64,000 nucleotides of DNA from assembly GCF_029892515.1 (NCBI RefSeq), contig NZ_JARXVF010000007.1:124001-188000 (forward strand), written 5' to 3'. Below are positions 17,396 to 26,051 of the stretch, piece by piece. Under the pieces are notes generated by a model. That model searched no databases. It was not told the origin of the DNA and saw only the letters and a program-made list of their open reading frames with translations. Origin of the DNA: Pseudaminobacter soli (ex Li et al. 2025) (GTDB lineage: Bacteria; Pseudomonadota; Alphaproteobacteria; Rhizobiales; Rhizobiaceae). Position 1 is the stretch's first letter. Each line of letters starts with the position of its first letter. The translations under genes were made by a program, and so were the position numbers.

Positions 17396-17773
17396 CTATT
17401 TGCAGACGTATCTCACCCGGCCGCCGGCCTCGGTGACATTGTGGCAGTCCATTGAAGCAGGATCCGCCGCCGGCTTGGGCGCGGCCTGCGAGGCCGGCTG
17501 CGCTGCCTGCGCAGCCTTCTTGGCGGGCTTGTGCGGCTTGGCGGCCGGCTTGTAGGGCGCAGCGATCGGCGCGGGTGCGGGCGGCTGTTCGGGGAAGGCC
17601 GCGGGCGCGACCACGACCGTCGTCGAGCGGCGCTTGAACCAGTGGGGGGTCCCCGGCACGTAGGTCGGGCTGAACTCGATCGAACCGTCCGAGGTGCGCG
17701 TGCAGCCACCGGCTGCCAGCAGGCCACAGCAAGCCAGCGCGGCAAGCATGGGACTGACCCGATCTACGATCAT
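17396..17773 (-). CDS. putative lipoprotein
   Basis: 125 residues. The start is the ATG complementing 17771-17773, with GAGGGG 8 nt upstream; a GTG three codons earlier overlaps that ribosome site and is less likely. A lipobox GLLAAGGC ends the signal peptide at about residue 24. The middle is an Ala/Pro/Lys-rich linker (AAPYKPAAKPHKPAKKAAQ) that could span the cell wall, and the end is a small Cys-containing segment (MDCHNVTEAGGRVRYVCK). Envelope location is clear; function is unknown. Confidence 0.75.
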   Translation of the reverse strand: MIVDRVSPMLAALACCGLLAAGGCTRTSDGSIEFSPTYVPGTPHWFKRRSTTVVVAPAAFPEQPPAPAPIAAPYKPAAKPHKPAKKAAQAAQPASQAAPKPAADPASMDCHNVTEAGGRVRYVCK

Positions 17774-17978
17774 AAAACTCACCCCTCACACCGAAACGAC
17801 AAGCGAATCCTACGGCACACACCGGATTCTCGGCATTTGGGGTAGTGTAGCCACTAAGCTGGCGTAACCGTTAGAACTTTTGCAAATACGCGAAATAAAA
17901 TTTGAAGCTGTTGTTTCGCCGCCACGCATCGGGCGGCGGCGAAACCGTGAAAACCGTTTCTCGAGGGTCCTTGCGCCG

Positions 17979-18428
17979 TCAGCGGCGCAGGATCGGGCAG
18001 CCACGCTCGCGTGCGAAGGTCACGCTGACCCAGCGCCCGCCGGAGCGGCCGCTGACTTCCACGAAGCGGCGACCGACCGTCTCAATCCGCGCGCGCCGAA
18101 TCCCCATGCGGTCGGCCTTGTCCAGCGCCTGCTCGGGTGAGCAGTCACGGCCATAGCGGTCGCGCCGGTCGCGGCGGTCGTCACGGCGTTCGCCGCGATA
18201 GTCCCCGCGGTAGTCGCCGTCATAGCCCTCGTCGTCGTTGCTGCGCCAGTCGCGGCGGCAGCGCGGATCATGGCGATCCCGTCTGCAATCAGGCTCTACC
18301 ACGACACGGCTGCCGGACGGGCCGATCTCGAACTGGACCGACTGGGCAGCGGCCGGCTGCAGGGCGGCTGCCACTCCACCAAGGCACAGCAACGCCGAAA
18401 GCGTTGCATTGCGCACGAACGAAAACAT
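17979..18428 (-). CDS. exported protein with Arg/Asp-rich linker
   Basis: 149 residues from the ATG complementing 18426-18428, preceded by GGAGGGACG. Signal peptide to about AAAQSVQF. A short N-terminal domain is followed by a low-complexity Arg/Asp/Tyr-rich linker (GDYRGERRDDRRDRRDRYG) and a C-terminal segment of about 50 residues with two cysteines that resembles a PepSY-like fold (CSPEQALDKADRMGIRRARI). Periplasmic or outer-membrane associated. Function unknown. The frame is open 36 codons further upstream but without a signal peptide. Confidence 0.75.
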   Translation of the reverse strand: MFSFVRNATLSALLCLGGVAAALQPAAAQSVQFEIGPSGSRVVVEPDCRRDRHDPRCRRDWRSNDDEGYDGDYRGDYRGERRDDRRDRRDRYGRDCSPEQALDKADRMGIRRARIETVGRRFVEVSGRSGGRWVSVTFARERGCPILRR

Positions 18429-18708
18429 GAAACGTCCCTCCGGGTTGCCGGCACCTCGTGCCGGTCTGGTTCGGTGGTCCGTCGACTCATCTCCCGGTCG
18501 GGCGATTCGGCGGCACCGCATGACAGGATCAATCAACCGATCCAGACTTTTTTGCGAGAGCCGGAACCCGGCCAGGAAAAAGAAATCGCACCGCTTGCAA
18601 AGCCGACACAGGCGGCTGCGCAGAAGCAGATGTTCCGGGCGCTCCTGTCAAAACGCCCCCGCCGGCGGTATATTTTCGGTATCGATCTCGTCGCGAGGGA
18701 TGGGAACC

Positions 18709-19236
18709 ATGGCAGACATGCCGTCCGCGTTGGGTCAGGCTGGTAGGGGCTGGCGCTTCAAATGCGGCGTGGCCCTACTCGTCCTGGCAATCGCGCTGGT
18801 GCTGGCGATCCCGCTTCTTGCCGCCTTCGGACTGCCACCGGCCACTTTGGCGGCCATCACCGGCGCCGTCTTCATCATCAACAAGCTGCTGCTGATCCTG
18901 ATCATCGCCCTGGTCGGCAAGGCCGGCTTCCAGGAGCTGAAGAACATTCTCGCCAGCTATGTTCCTCACGTGAAGAAAGTCGGACCAATCGGGCCCGTGC
19001 GTCACGCAACCGGGCTGGCCATGTTCTGGATACCCCTCACATGGTCCGTGCTTGAGCCGTATATCGATTATTTCTGGCCCGGCCTGCGGCCGAACAAATG
19101 GGCATATCAACTCGGCGGCGATCTCATCTTCGTGGCCGGCATTTTCGTGCTGGGCGGCAATTTCTGGGAGAAGGTCCAGGCGCTCTTCATCCGCACCGCG
19201 CGCGTGGTCGACACGTCAAGCCACAGGATAGAGTGA
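18709..19236 (+). CDS. multi-span membrane protein of unknown function
   Basis: 175 residues. ATG 18709 is preceded by GAGGGA with 8-nt spacing; another ATG at 18700 is possible. Four hydrophobic segments are visible (CGVALLVLAIALVLAIPLLA, LAAITGAVFIINKLLLILIIALVG, GLAMFWIPLTWSVLEPYI, GGDLIFVAGIFVLGG). No transporter signature is recognised. Divergent from the exported Arg/Asp-rich protein. The frame extends upstream to 18238 but that part is antisense to the neighbour. Confidence 0.7.
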   Translation: MADMPSALGQAGRGWRFKCGVALLVLAIALVLAIPLLAAFGLPPATLAAITGAVFIINKLLLILIIALVGKAGFQELKNILASYVPHVKKVGPIGPVRHATGLAMFWIPLTWSVLEPYIDYFWPGLRPNKWAYQLGGDLIFVAGIFVLGGNFWEKVQALFIRTARVVDTSSHRIE

Positions 19237-19238
19237 CG

Positions 19239-19448
19239 TCAAACGGCGCGCGGCAGGGAGATGCCATGCCCACCGCCACCTGCGGGTCGTCGCCCGGCAG
19301 GCCGGGCCAAGCTGGCTTCATACCCGCGCAGCTTCATGATTTCGGTGGCAGCCACCAGGGCAATTTCCGCGAGCTCATCCTTGCTGAAGGGGCTGGAATC
19401 CTTCGCCAGCACGAGCAGTTCATCCACTACGTCGGCCTTGTCGTCCAT
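19239..19448 (-). CDS. small conserved hypothetical protein
   Basis: 69 residues from the ATG complementing 19446-19448, behind GGGAGGG. The first 45 residues are acidic and helical (MDDKADVVDELLVLAKDS, then DELAEIALVAATEIMKLRG); the last 20 are Gly/Arg/Pro-rich and look disordered. Convergent with the membrane protein gene, with a 2-nt gap. No family recognised. Confidence 0.6.
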   Translation of the reverse strand: MDDKADVVDELLVLAKDSSPFSKDELAEIALVAATEIMKLRGYEASLARPAGRRPAGGGGHGISLPRAV

Positions 19449-19717
19449 CTTGCCCTCCCGGGGGCTGGCACGAGGCTCGGTGCGCCGTCGTTGGGGGGGC
19501 TTGGGCGGCACCGAGCCTCTTGCTGGCTATTGCCTGTCGGAAGCCAGAGCCTCAAAGTCCAACAACCGGAGCCGTTGCGGTAGATGGCAAAAAAAGCGGG
19601 CCGCATCCACCAATGGCGGTAAGCCCATGGTCGATGTTTAGATCATCATCAATATAGCTAGAGAATTTCGTCTATTCCGGAAAACAACTCGTCTCCCGGA
19701 ACGCTGCCTCGAAGCCG

Positions 19718-19999
19718 TTATTGCACCGGCTTCCAGTCGAAGACGAGATCTTCGCGGAACGCGAAGCGCACGATGTGATCGACGACCACCTGTTCCATGC
19801 GCGGCAGTTCGGCCGCTTCGACCTCGACGGTCAGCGACGCATCATCCGCCCGGAGGTCGACCACCCGCCCCTCGCCCAGATCGATCCGCCCTTCGGTCGG
19901 CGAAAACTCGACCGCGAACTTATGGCTCCAGTGCTTGCACAGCTGCTGAAGGTAGCGGCTTGCATGTTCGGTTTCGACGACGGCCTTCGACTTTGCCAT
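19718..19999 (-). CDS. DUF2218 domain-containing protein
   Basis: 93 residues. The sequence shows the DUF2218 pattern: an N-terminal ASRYLQQLCKHWSHKF helix, a strand pair RIDLGEGRVVDLRAD, and a C-terminal HIVRFAFREDLVFDW. Family members are small soluble proteins, often near siderophore or metal genes, with no established biochemical function. No such neighbours occur here. Start at the ATG complementing 19997-19999; the upstream purine content is modest (GGGAGCC). Confidence 0.85.
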   Translation of the reverse strand: MAKSKAVVETEHASRYLQQLCKHWSHKFAVEFSPTEGRIDLGEGRVVDLRADDASLTVEVEAAELPRMEQVVVDHIVRFAFREDLVFDWKPVQ

Positions 20000-20156
20000 G
20001 ACGGCTCCCTCATTCCCTCAATCCAACGCAACCTGATGTAGCCACAGTTGCCGGGTTTTTCCAGAACAGGCAGCCACACAAGGCTTCTCGCGGACGCCGC
20101 ATTGAACCACACCAAGCCGTCCGACTATATCATCCTCGTCATTCGTCGGAGTACAC

Positions 20157-20639
20157 ATGCTGATCAGACCCGCCACACCGAACGACGCAGCCGCCATCTG
20201 GTCGATCATCGGCCCCACGATCAGGGCCGGCGAGACCTATGCGCTCGAGCGCGACATGAGCGAGGCCGACGCCCTGGCCTACTGGATGGCCCCAAGCAGC
20301 GAAACCTTCGTGGCCGAAGAGGATGGTCGCATCCTCGGCACCTACTGCCTGCGCCGCAACCAGGCGGGCGGCGGAAGCCACGTCGCCAATTGCGGCTACA
20401 TCACCGACCCGGCCGCGACCGGCCGTGGCGTCGCGCGCCGCATGTGCGAGCACTCGGTGGAACGTGCCCGTGAGCGCGGCTTCAAGGCCATGCAATTTAA
20501 CTTCGTGATCAGCAGCAACGAGCGCGCGGTGCGCCTGTGGCAGTCAATGGGCTTTGAGATCGTAGGCCGCCTTCCGAACGCCTTCCTCCACCCCTCCCGT
20601 GGCTATGTCGACGCGTTTGTGATGTTCAGGACGCTGTGA
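20157..20639 (+). CDS. GNAT-family N-acetyltransferase
   Basis: 160 residues. The acetyl-CoA binding region is visible (YITDPAATGRGVARRMCEHSVERARERGF, with the Q/RxxGxG/A-like turn GRGVA), and the C-terminal VRLWQSMGFEIVGRLPNAF is typical of GNAT enzymes. It acetylates an unidentified amine. Start ATG 20157; the ribosome site is weak (CGGAG about 8 nt upstream). Stand-alone gene divergent from DUF2218. Confidence 0.88.
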   Translation: MLIRPATPNDAAAIWSIIGPTIRAGETYALERDMSEADALAYWMAPSSETFVAEEDGRILGTYCLRRNQAGGGSHVANCGYITDPAATGRGVARRMCEHSVERARERGFKAMQFNFVISSNERAVRLWQSMGFEIVGRLPNAFLHPSRGYVDAFVMFRTL

Positions 20640-20708
20640 ATCGTCCGAGGCGGAGGCTCGGCTCTCTCGATGGATCAGTGGCCCGCCCTCAAGAGGGCAG
20701 GCCAAGCC

Positions 20709-21485
20709 TCATTGCTTCGCGTCACACTTGTTCACGAAAGTAATAATCGGCCAGCGTTCCTTGCGAAGGGCCGTCTTGCGCAGCCAGCCGGTCTTGGGAC
20801 CGAACTGTGCCTGGCACCAGACGCCGTCTGAAGCCGTCAGACAGGTGTCCACCTCGACGCAAGCGCCTTGGGGCACTGCGCCGACGATGCCGGCGTCGTC
20901 ACGCGCTTCCGCGCGCACGTTCAGGTTGACGATCACGTTGATCTTTTTGCTTCCGGCAGAGTCGCCAACCAGCGGATCGCCAAGTTCCTCCTTGGGCGCA
21001 CATTTGTTGGTGAAGCCGAGAAAATAGCAGCCACTGGTTTTGACGGCCGTATCCAGCCTGTCAACGGTCCCGTCTACCCGGTCGAGGATGACGGGCAAAC
21101 CACCGGCCGTGGTGCCGGTCATACGTCTCTGGTTGCCGCCAAGCCGAGCCAGCACAAGGTTCCCGCCGCCAAGAAGGGCGAGTTGCTTGTCAACGATCCC
21201 CCACGTGGCTGCGCCGGCTAACTCACCGCCGCAGCCCGCATTGCCCAGCGAGAAATTCTGTTCGACGGATGTCTTGCCGAGATCTAGCACGCAGCGTTCG
21301 TCGCCCTTGCCGAACCGGGCATCGAAGACCTTCCATTTGCCAGAAAACGCAGCGACAAGATCGGTCTCGCTTTGCGCCAGGGCGGCGGTGGTCCAAAGCG
21401 CGCAGGACAGCGCGGCGGCCACGTAGCTTCGAGCAAGAACGCCTTTGCCACTTATCAGAGCGGTTCCGGTATTTCGATTGGACAC
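20709..21485 (-). CDS. secreted protein with AprI/Inh-type inhibitor domain and SH3-like domain
   Basis: About 258 residues from a GTG at 21485. The signal peptide is SYVAAALSCALWTTAALA, followed by an Inh-like beta-barrel domain (GKWKVFDARFGKGDERCVLDL, then LARLGGNQRRMTGTTAGGLPVILDR). The C-terminus is an SH3-type domain (VNLNVRAEARDDAGIVGAVPQG, then GVWCQAQFGPKTGWLRKTAL). Inh proteins inhibit secreted metalloproteases, but here the role is unproven. No in-frame ATG exists near the signal peptide: only TTG 21512 and GTG 21485, both with poor ribosome sites and both inside the opposite-strand curlin fragment. The original 5-prime end may have been lost. Confidence 0.7.
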   Translation of the reverse strand: MSNRNTGTALISGKGVLARSYVAAALSCALWTTAALAQSETDLVAAFSGKWKVFDARFGKGDERCVLDLGKTSVEQNFSLGNAGCGGELAGAATWGIVDKQLALLGGGNLVLARLGGNQRRMTGTTAGGLPVILDRVDGTVDRLDTAVKTSGCYFLGFTNKCAPKEELGDPLVGDSAGSKKINVIVNLNVRAEARDDAGIVGAVPQGACVEVDTCLTASDGVWCQAQFGPKTGWLRKTALRKERWPIITFVNKCDAKQ

Positions 21486-21596
21486 AGCATCTCTGGTGGG
21501 GACAGCAATCAAGCGGTCATCGTCCAGGTGGGCATGAACAACGTCTCGAATACCAGCCAGGTCGGCGGCTTCAACAACATCGGCATCAGCCAGTAA
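21372..21596 (+). pseudogene. C-terminal fragment of a curlin-repeat protein
   Basis: Only the part from about 21434 resembles curlin repeats (SGSGISIGHSISGGDSNQAV, then IVQVGMNNVSNTSQVGGFNN and GISQ at the end). The final residues match the end of the neighbouring curlin gene in pattern (QAVxVQxG...SQxGxFNxxGxSQ then stop). There is no signal peptide, and the upstream part of this frame is antisense to the Inh/SH3 gene. It looks like the surviving 3-prime end of a paralogue. A good terminator follows at 21608-21641. Confidence 0.6.
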
Positions 21597-21607
21597 TGCC
21601 CCTTGGA

Positions 21608-21641
21608 CCAGGGCGGAGCGATCCGCCCTGGTCTTCTTTCC
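21608..21641 (+). terminator. intrinsic terminator after curlin fragment
   Basis: CCAGGGCGGA-GCGA-TCCGCCCTGG is a perfect 10-bp stem (21608-21631) followed by TCTTCTTTCC. It lies 11 nt after the stop codon. Confidence 0.8.
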
Positions 21642-21704
21642 ACGTCAGTTCAGGCAGTTCGGTCGGGGGAAGCCCCCTGATTAATCCGGTATTTCGGAGC
21701 CCGC

Positions 21705-23449
21705 ATGCAGATCAAGTTTTACCCTGCCACCGCCACCGCGCTTGCTCTGCTCATGGGCGCCGCGCATGCCGACAGCAATTTCGCGAATGTTGTGCAGAGC
21801 GGTTCAAGCAACAGCGGTGTCGTCACTCAGGGGCCGGGCAGCCATAACAAAATCGGCACCGAAGCAGACGCTGCGCTACAGAGCGGCAGCAACAATGATC
21901 TGAATATCCTTCAAAGCGGAAGCTCCAACGAGGTTGGCACCGCAAGGCAGGGCTTCGACCAGTTGGGCAATCGTAACCGGGCCAACATCACCCAATCGGC
22001 GGATTGGAACACGGTCGGCGAGGTGCAGCAGGTCGACCAGACGAATAGCGGCGCGACGACGCGCAACGCGCTGACGATCACCCAGCAGGGCAGCGGCAAA
22101 AACCGCGTTGACACCGTGCGGCAGACGCGGACAAGCGGCCTTAATGCCCAGCCCGGCAACAACGCCATGATCACGCAGGGTGACACGACGAGTGAGGGCA
22201 CGAAGACCGGCGGCAATCATATCGGCACGCTTTCGCAGACCGGGCGCGGCAACTCCGCCACGGTGACCCAGTCGAGCAGCGACAACGACCTGGGCGCACT
22301 AAATCAGAAGGGCAGCCAGAACAGCGCAACATTGCTCCAGCAGTCGGGCGACGGCAACAAGGTCGGCACCATCGACCAGAACGGCACGGGCAAGAAGCCT
22401 CACTGACCTTCACTGGCGCCGGCAACGGCGCCACCAGCTTCGACCCAGGTCGGCTGACTGCTTTCGGTGCGTTCGGCACCCTCACTCAAGGCAATGTCCG
22501 CCAGACAGGCTTGAGCAATCACATCGGCTTCCTGGTCACCGGCAACGGCACGGCCTTCGGCTTCAGCCAAAACGGCATCGGTAACAACGTCAACGGCACC
22601 GTTATCGGCGACGACAACCAGATCGGCGTCGACCAGGACGGCACGGCGAACCGAGCCGGTATCCAGATCGGTTCGGGCAACAGAAACGATGTCTACATCA
22701 CCCAGACCAGCGGAGCACTCAGCTTCGGCAACGACGCCAGCGTGACCCTTGCCGGCGACCGCAACGCTGTCGGTATTGCCCAGGACGGCAACAATAACGC
22801 CGCGACGGCAGGCATCACCGGCAACGCCAATTTGGTCACCGTCACACAGGCCAGCCTTTTGCTGGGCAATGACGCAACCATCGACATTACCGGCAATCGC
22901 AACGCAGTTTCCAGTTCGCAGACCACAGGCGCGCTCGGCCGCAACGTGCTAAAGGCCGATATCGCCGGTAACTGGAACGAACTGAAAGCAAATCAGTCGA
23001 TCTCGGGCGGCGGCACCAACTTGGCCACCATAGCCTTCAACGGCAGCGGCAACTATCTCGATGTAGTGCAGTCGAAATCAGGCCTTGGCGGATCGGGCAA
23101 TACGCTGAACGTCAGCATCTATGGCAACCGCAACAATGACCCATTGCTTGGCGGGTTCCATTCCCCTTCCCTTTCCACGGCGCTCGGTGCTGCGGCAGGC
23201 GTCTCTAGCTTCGGCCCGGGCACGATTTATCAGTCGGGCAAGGGCAATACGATTACGCTGGACGTTGGGACGGCCACGGCAGACTCGAACAGGAACCTCT
23301 TCGCCTTTGCCCAGAGCGGCAACAGCAACGGTATTGTCGGCTCGGTCAACGGCATCGGCAACCAGGCTGTGGTGGTGCAGACCGGCGACGGCAACTTCAC
23401 CAGTTTTAGCCAGATTGGCAACTTCAACGTCGTGGGCGTAAGCCAGTAG
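21705..23449 (+). pseudogene. curlin-repeat (CsgA/CsgB-like) protein, split by a single-base frameshift
   Basis: The first part (21705-22406) has a signal peptide (MQIKFYPATATALALLMGAAHA) and many N/Q-rich repeats of the form QSGxxNxxxxxQ, typical of functional-amyloid curlin subunits. It ends at a TGA at 22404. The next frame (-1) is open from before 22385 and reads ASLTFTGAGNGATSFDPGRL then TAFGAFGTLTQGN, running straight into the second part, which stops at 23449. One missing base near 22390-22397 would join them into a single protein of about 580 residues. It should be exported and may form surface fibres. No csgG, csgE or csgF is in the window. Either a real frameshift or a consensus error. 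Confidence 0.75.
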
Positions 23450-23470
23450 CTGCGATCAACGTAGCGAGGC

Positions 23471-23490
23471 CGGGACGGCATGCCGTCCCG
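23471..23490. repeat. 20-bp perfect palindrome after the curlin gene
   Basis: CGGGACGGCATGCCGTCCCG is self-complementary. It lies 21 nt after the curlin stop and is not followed by a T-run, so it may be a weak terminator or transcript-stabilising hairpin. Confidence 0.5.
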
Positions 23491-23629
23491 CACGGCTGGG
23501 CTATGTTCATTATTGTGAGCAGCTTTGTCGTCATCGCTGCCGCGCTGAAAGCCGGCTGGCATAGGATTGACAGTCGCGAATCACGCGTTGCGCGCACGAA
23601 ATCGCCATTGGCTATTCGACGAAATTTTC

Positions 23630-23681
23630 CAGAGCATATTGCAGCCAGACGGAATCGTCTGGCGCCGCACAAATCCGGCTA
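23630..23681 (+). repeat. structured intergenic repeat, copy A
   Basis: GCATATTGC...GCACAAATCC outer arms enclose an inner stem CCAGACG-GAAT-CGTCTGG. Same family as copies at 23945-23995, 30862-30909 and 62258-62303. It lies about 80 bp from the tRNA-Glu gene. Confidence 0.6.
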
Positions 23682-23761
23682 AGAAAACAGATAGAGCGGC
23701 GGAGTTGCATTCGTCAGAATGCTGTCGCTCTAGATCGCCGCCATGTGCCTTGAAAAAGTCT

Positions 23762-23836
23762 TGGTACGCCCAAGGGGAATCGAACCCCTGTTTGCGCCGT
23801 GAGAGGGCGCCGTCCTGACCGCTAGACGATGGGCGC
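23762..23836 (-). tRNA. tRNA-Glu (anticodon CTC)
   Basis: Read on the minus strand, a 75-nt cloverleaf runs from GCGCCCA (acceptor) to the encoded CCA. The D arm contains CTAGCGGTCAGGAC, the anticodon stem GCGCC/GGCGC encloses loop CTCTCAC with anticodon CTC (reads GAG), and the T arm is GGGGTTCGATTCCCC. All stems pair, with a G-U at position 1-72. The gene is flanked on both sides by copies of a structured repeat. Confidence 0.95.
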
Positions 23837-23944
23837 GTGTAAGACTTGCGCCATATAGGCGAGGCTTTTGGAAAACGCAACCGGGATTCTTCGATCAATG
23901 CACAGGCAATGCAAACACGCCGTCGAAAGGCGCCTGTCGGCCCG

Positions 23945-23995
23945 AGATATTTTGCAGCCAAGCAGCATCGCGTGTCGTCGCACAAATGCGGCTAA
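23945..23995 (+). repeat. structured intergenic repeat, copy B
   Basis: gatattttgcagccaagcag, then catcgcgtgtcgtcgcacaa and atgcggctaa. It shares the arms TTTTGCAGCC and GTCGCACAAATGCGGC with the other copies. Its inner stem is weaker than in copies A and C. Direct orientation relative to copy A, on the other side of the tRNA. Confidence 0.55.
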
Positions 23996-24034
23996 AGCAG
24001 CGGATAAAGGGCATCCGCCAGGATGCCCGCCGCT

Positions 24035-24433
24035 CTAGCGCCGCTGGATCAGATCCCACAGATTGCCGCAGAGATCGGCAAAGACGGCGACCGAACCATA
24101 GGCTTCGTGGCGCGGGGCTTCGCGGAACTCGACGCCGGCGGCCAGCATCGCCGCATGGTCGCGCGCAAAATCGTCGGTCTCCAGGAACAGGAAGACGCGG
24201 CCGCCGGTCTGGTCGCCGATTCGCGAAAGCTCGGCCTCGTTCTTGGCCTCGGCCAGCAGCAGGCGCGCGCCATTGCCGCCGGCGGGGCCGACCGTCACCC
24301 AGCGCTTGCCGCCGCCGAAGTCGATATTGTCGAAAAGCTCGAAGCCGAGCTTTTCGACGTACCAGGCGATCGCCTCGTCATAGTCGCGCACGACCAGCGA
24401 GACGGTGGCGACCTTGCGGGCCGGCGCGCTCAC
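24035..24433 (-). CDS. VOC-superfamily (glyoxalase/bleomycin-resistance-like) protein
   Basis: 132 residues with the paired beta-alpha-beta-beta-beta VOC folds: ATVSLVVRDYDEAIAWYVEKLGFELF at the start and ARDHAAMLAAGVEFREAPRHE, then YGSVAVFADLCGNLWDLIQ at the end. VOC proteins are metal enzymes or binding proteins; the substrate is not predictable here. It overlaps the preceding membrane-anchored protein gene by 4 nt, so the two are co-translated. Confident on fold, not on function. Confidence 0.87.
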   Translation of the reverse strand: MSAPARKVATVSLVVRDYDEAIAWYVEKLGFELFDNIDFGGGKRWVTVGPAGGNGARLLLAEAKNEAELSRIGDQTGGRVFLFLETDDFARDHAAMLAAGVEFREAPRHEAYGSVAVFADLCGNLWDLIQRR

Positions 24434-24816
24434 TGCTGGGTCACCGCAAAGCGGCCGACAATGCGGCGCTCGGCGAAATCGTAGAGGAAGATCACGCGGC
24501 TGCCGTCGGCAAGCTCGGCCTCGATCGAGACGCGGTTGCCCGAGAGCGACTGTGACACGACCTTCGCCCCCGCCGGCAAGGCGATGTCGCCCGACATGAA
24601 GGCCTGTTCGGATGGCGACGGCACGCCGCCATTGGTCACGGCCGGCGCTTCGGGCTTGGAGCCGGTTTTGTAGACAATTGCGGCCAGCACCGCCATAAGG
24701 GCGATGAACAGCAGGCCCAGATTGATGGCGATGAAGCGCACCAGCTTGCGGCGGACCTTCTCGACCGACGGGTCTAGCGGCTTGTCGTCTTCGTCATTCA
24801 GATGCGGCGATGCCAT
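24430..24816 (-). CDS. membrane-anchored protein of unknown function
   Basis: 128 residues from the ATG complementing 24814-24816; a GTG three codons earlier is possible. N-terminal charged segment, one membrane span (FIAINLGLLFIALMAVLAAIVY), then a periplasmic beta-rich domain (GDIALPAGAKVVSQSLSGNR, later DGSRVIFLYDFAERRIVGRF). Similar proteins with this layout are common and uncharacterised in rhizobia. Operon with the VOC gene; divergent from the pseudouridine synthase gene with a 31-bp gap. Confidence 0.78.
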   Translation of the reverse strand: MASPHLNDEDDKPLDPSVEKVRRKLVRFIAINLGLLFIALMAVLAAIVYKTGSKPEAPAVTNGGVPSPSEQAFMSGDIALPAGAKVVSQSLSGNRVSIEAELADGSRVIFLYDFAERRIVGRFAVTQQ

Positions 24817-24847
24817 TGTCCACACGGTTCCGGATTATTGAAACGAA

Positions 24848-25876
24848 ATGAGCAATCCTGATAGCGAAGCCGAAGGCGTAATGAAAGAGTTCAGCGCCGG
24901 CGCTGACGCCGCAGGCACGCGGCTCGACCAGTGGTTGGCCGCAGCACTTGGCCCGGACTTTTCGCGCAACCGCGTCCAGGCGCTGATCCGCCAGGGCGCA
25001 GTCGCGGTCAACGGCCAGGCTATCACCGAGGCCAAGCGCAAGATGGCCGAGGGCGACCGCGTTGCCATCGAGATGCCCGAGCCGGAGCCGGCCGAGCCGA
25101 TCGGCGAAGATATTCCGCTCGACATCCTCTACGAGGACGACCAGCTCATCGTCATCAACAAGCCGGCCGGCCTGGTCGTGCATCCGGGCGCCGGCAACTG
25201 GACCGGCACGCTGGTCAACGCGCTGATCCACCACTGCGGCGACAGCCTGTCGGGCATCGGCGGGGTGAAGCGGCCGGGCATCGTGCATCGTCTCGACAAG
25301 GATACGTCGGGCGTCATGGTGGTCGCCAAGACCGACAAGGCCCACAAGGCGCTGTCGGAAGCTTTTGCCGACCATGGCCGCGACGGCGACCTCGAGCGCG
25401 CCTATGTGGCGCTGGTGTGGAACATCCCTGCCCGCCTGACCGGAACGATCGACGCCCCGCTCGGCCGCGCCGCCGACCGCGTGCGCCGCGCCGTGGTGCC
25501 CGAAACCCGCGACGACGCCCGCCACGCCGTCACCCACTACACCGTGCTGGAACGCTACGGGCAGGCCGATAGCCGCAGCGTGGAGGCAGCTCTGGTGGAA
25601 TGCCGGCTGGAGACCGGCCGCACGCACCAGATCCGCGTCCACATGGCCCATATCGGCCACCCCGTGGTCGGCGACCCCGACTATGGCACCGCCTTCCGCA
25701 CCAAGGCCAACCGCCTGCCCGAGGAGCTCAAGGCTAAGGTGCAGGGGCTGCCCCGCCAGGCCCTGCATGCGCGGCTACTGGCATTTCGCCATCCCGATAC
25801 CCATATGTTGATGAGGTTCGAGGCACCCATGCCTTTGGATATGGCCGGAATTGTCGAGGGTTTCCGCAAGTTGTGA
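24848..25876 (+). CDS. rluD: RluA/RluD-family 23S rRNA pseudouridine synthase
   Basis: 342 residues. An S4-like RNA-binding domain (TRLDQWLAAALGPDFSRNRV) precedes the catalytic domain, with the catalytic Asp150 in the RluA motif GIVHRLDKDTSG and the downstream TGRTHQIRVHMAHIGHPVVGD. It converts uridines in rRNA to pseudouridine; RluD-type specificity (helix 69) is inferred from the S4 domain and length. It precedes rpoH, a common rhizobial order. Start ATG 24848; an alternative in-frame ATG lies 11 codons later. Confidence 0.88.
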   Translation: MSNPDSEAEGVMKEFSAGADAAGTRLDQWLAAALGPDFSRNRVQALIRQGAVAVNGQAITEAKRKMAEGDRVAIEMPEPEPAEPIGEDIPLDILYEDDQLIVINKPAGLVVHPGAGNWTGTLVNALIHHCGDSLSGIGGVKRPGIVHRLDKDTSGVMVVAKTDKAHKALSEAFADHGRDGDLERAYVALVWNIPARLTGTIDAPLGRAADRVRRAVVPETRDDARHAVTHYTVLERYGQADSRSVEAALVECRLETGRTHQIRVHMAHIGHPVVGDPDYGTAFRTKANRLPEELKAKVQGLPRQALHARLLAFRHPDTHMLMRFEAPMPLDMAGIVEGFRKL

Positions 25877-26051
25877 AAACTTGACCACGTTTGTTCACTT
25901 TGGCGTGACACACTGTTTCGTGTTGAACAATGTGGGTGCTTTTCTCGCTTTGTTCCTATATAAACACGCTTGACACCGGAGAGCGCGAGGCGCCGGCGTC
26001 ATATGCCTGCCTGAATCAGGGGGCAAATCCTTAAAGAGGGAGGGCGCAATC

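Larger units (their letters stand above)
23450..24034. other. 585-bp gene-poor region around tRNA-Glu
   Basis: Contains the palindrome at 23471-23490, repeat copies A and B, and the tRNA-Glu gene. Beyond the core repeat, both sides also share a looser match ending in a palindromic tail (gttgcattcgtcagaatgctg versus gggcatccgccaggatgccc) and CTCTAG. No protein gene is supported. Confidence 0.6.

Noticed and set aside
25877-26051. rpoH promoter (possible TATATAA near 25956)
   Set aside because: No -35 at suitable spacing could be chosen with confidence, so no promoter was annotated.
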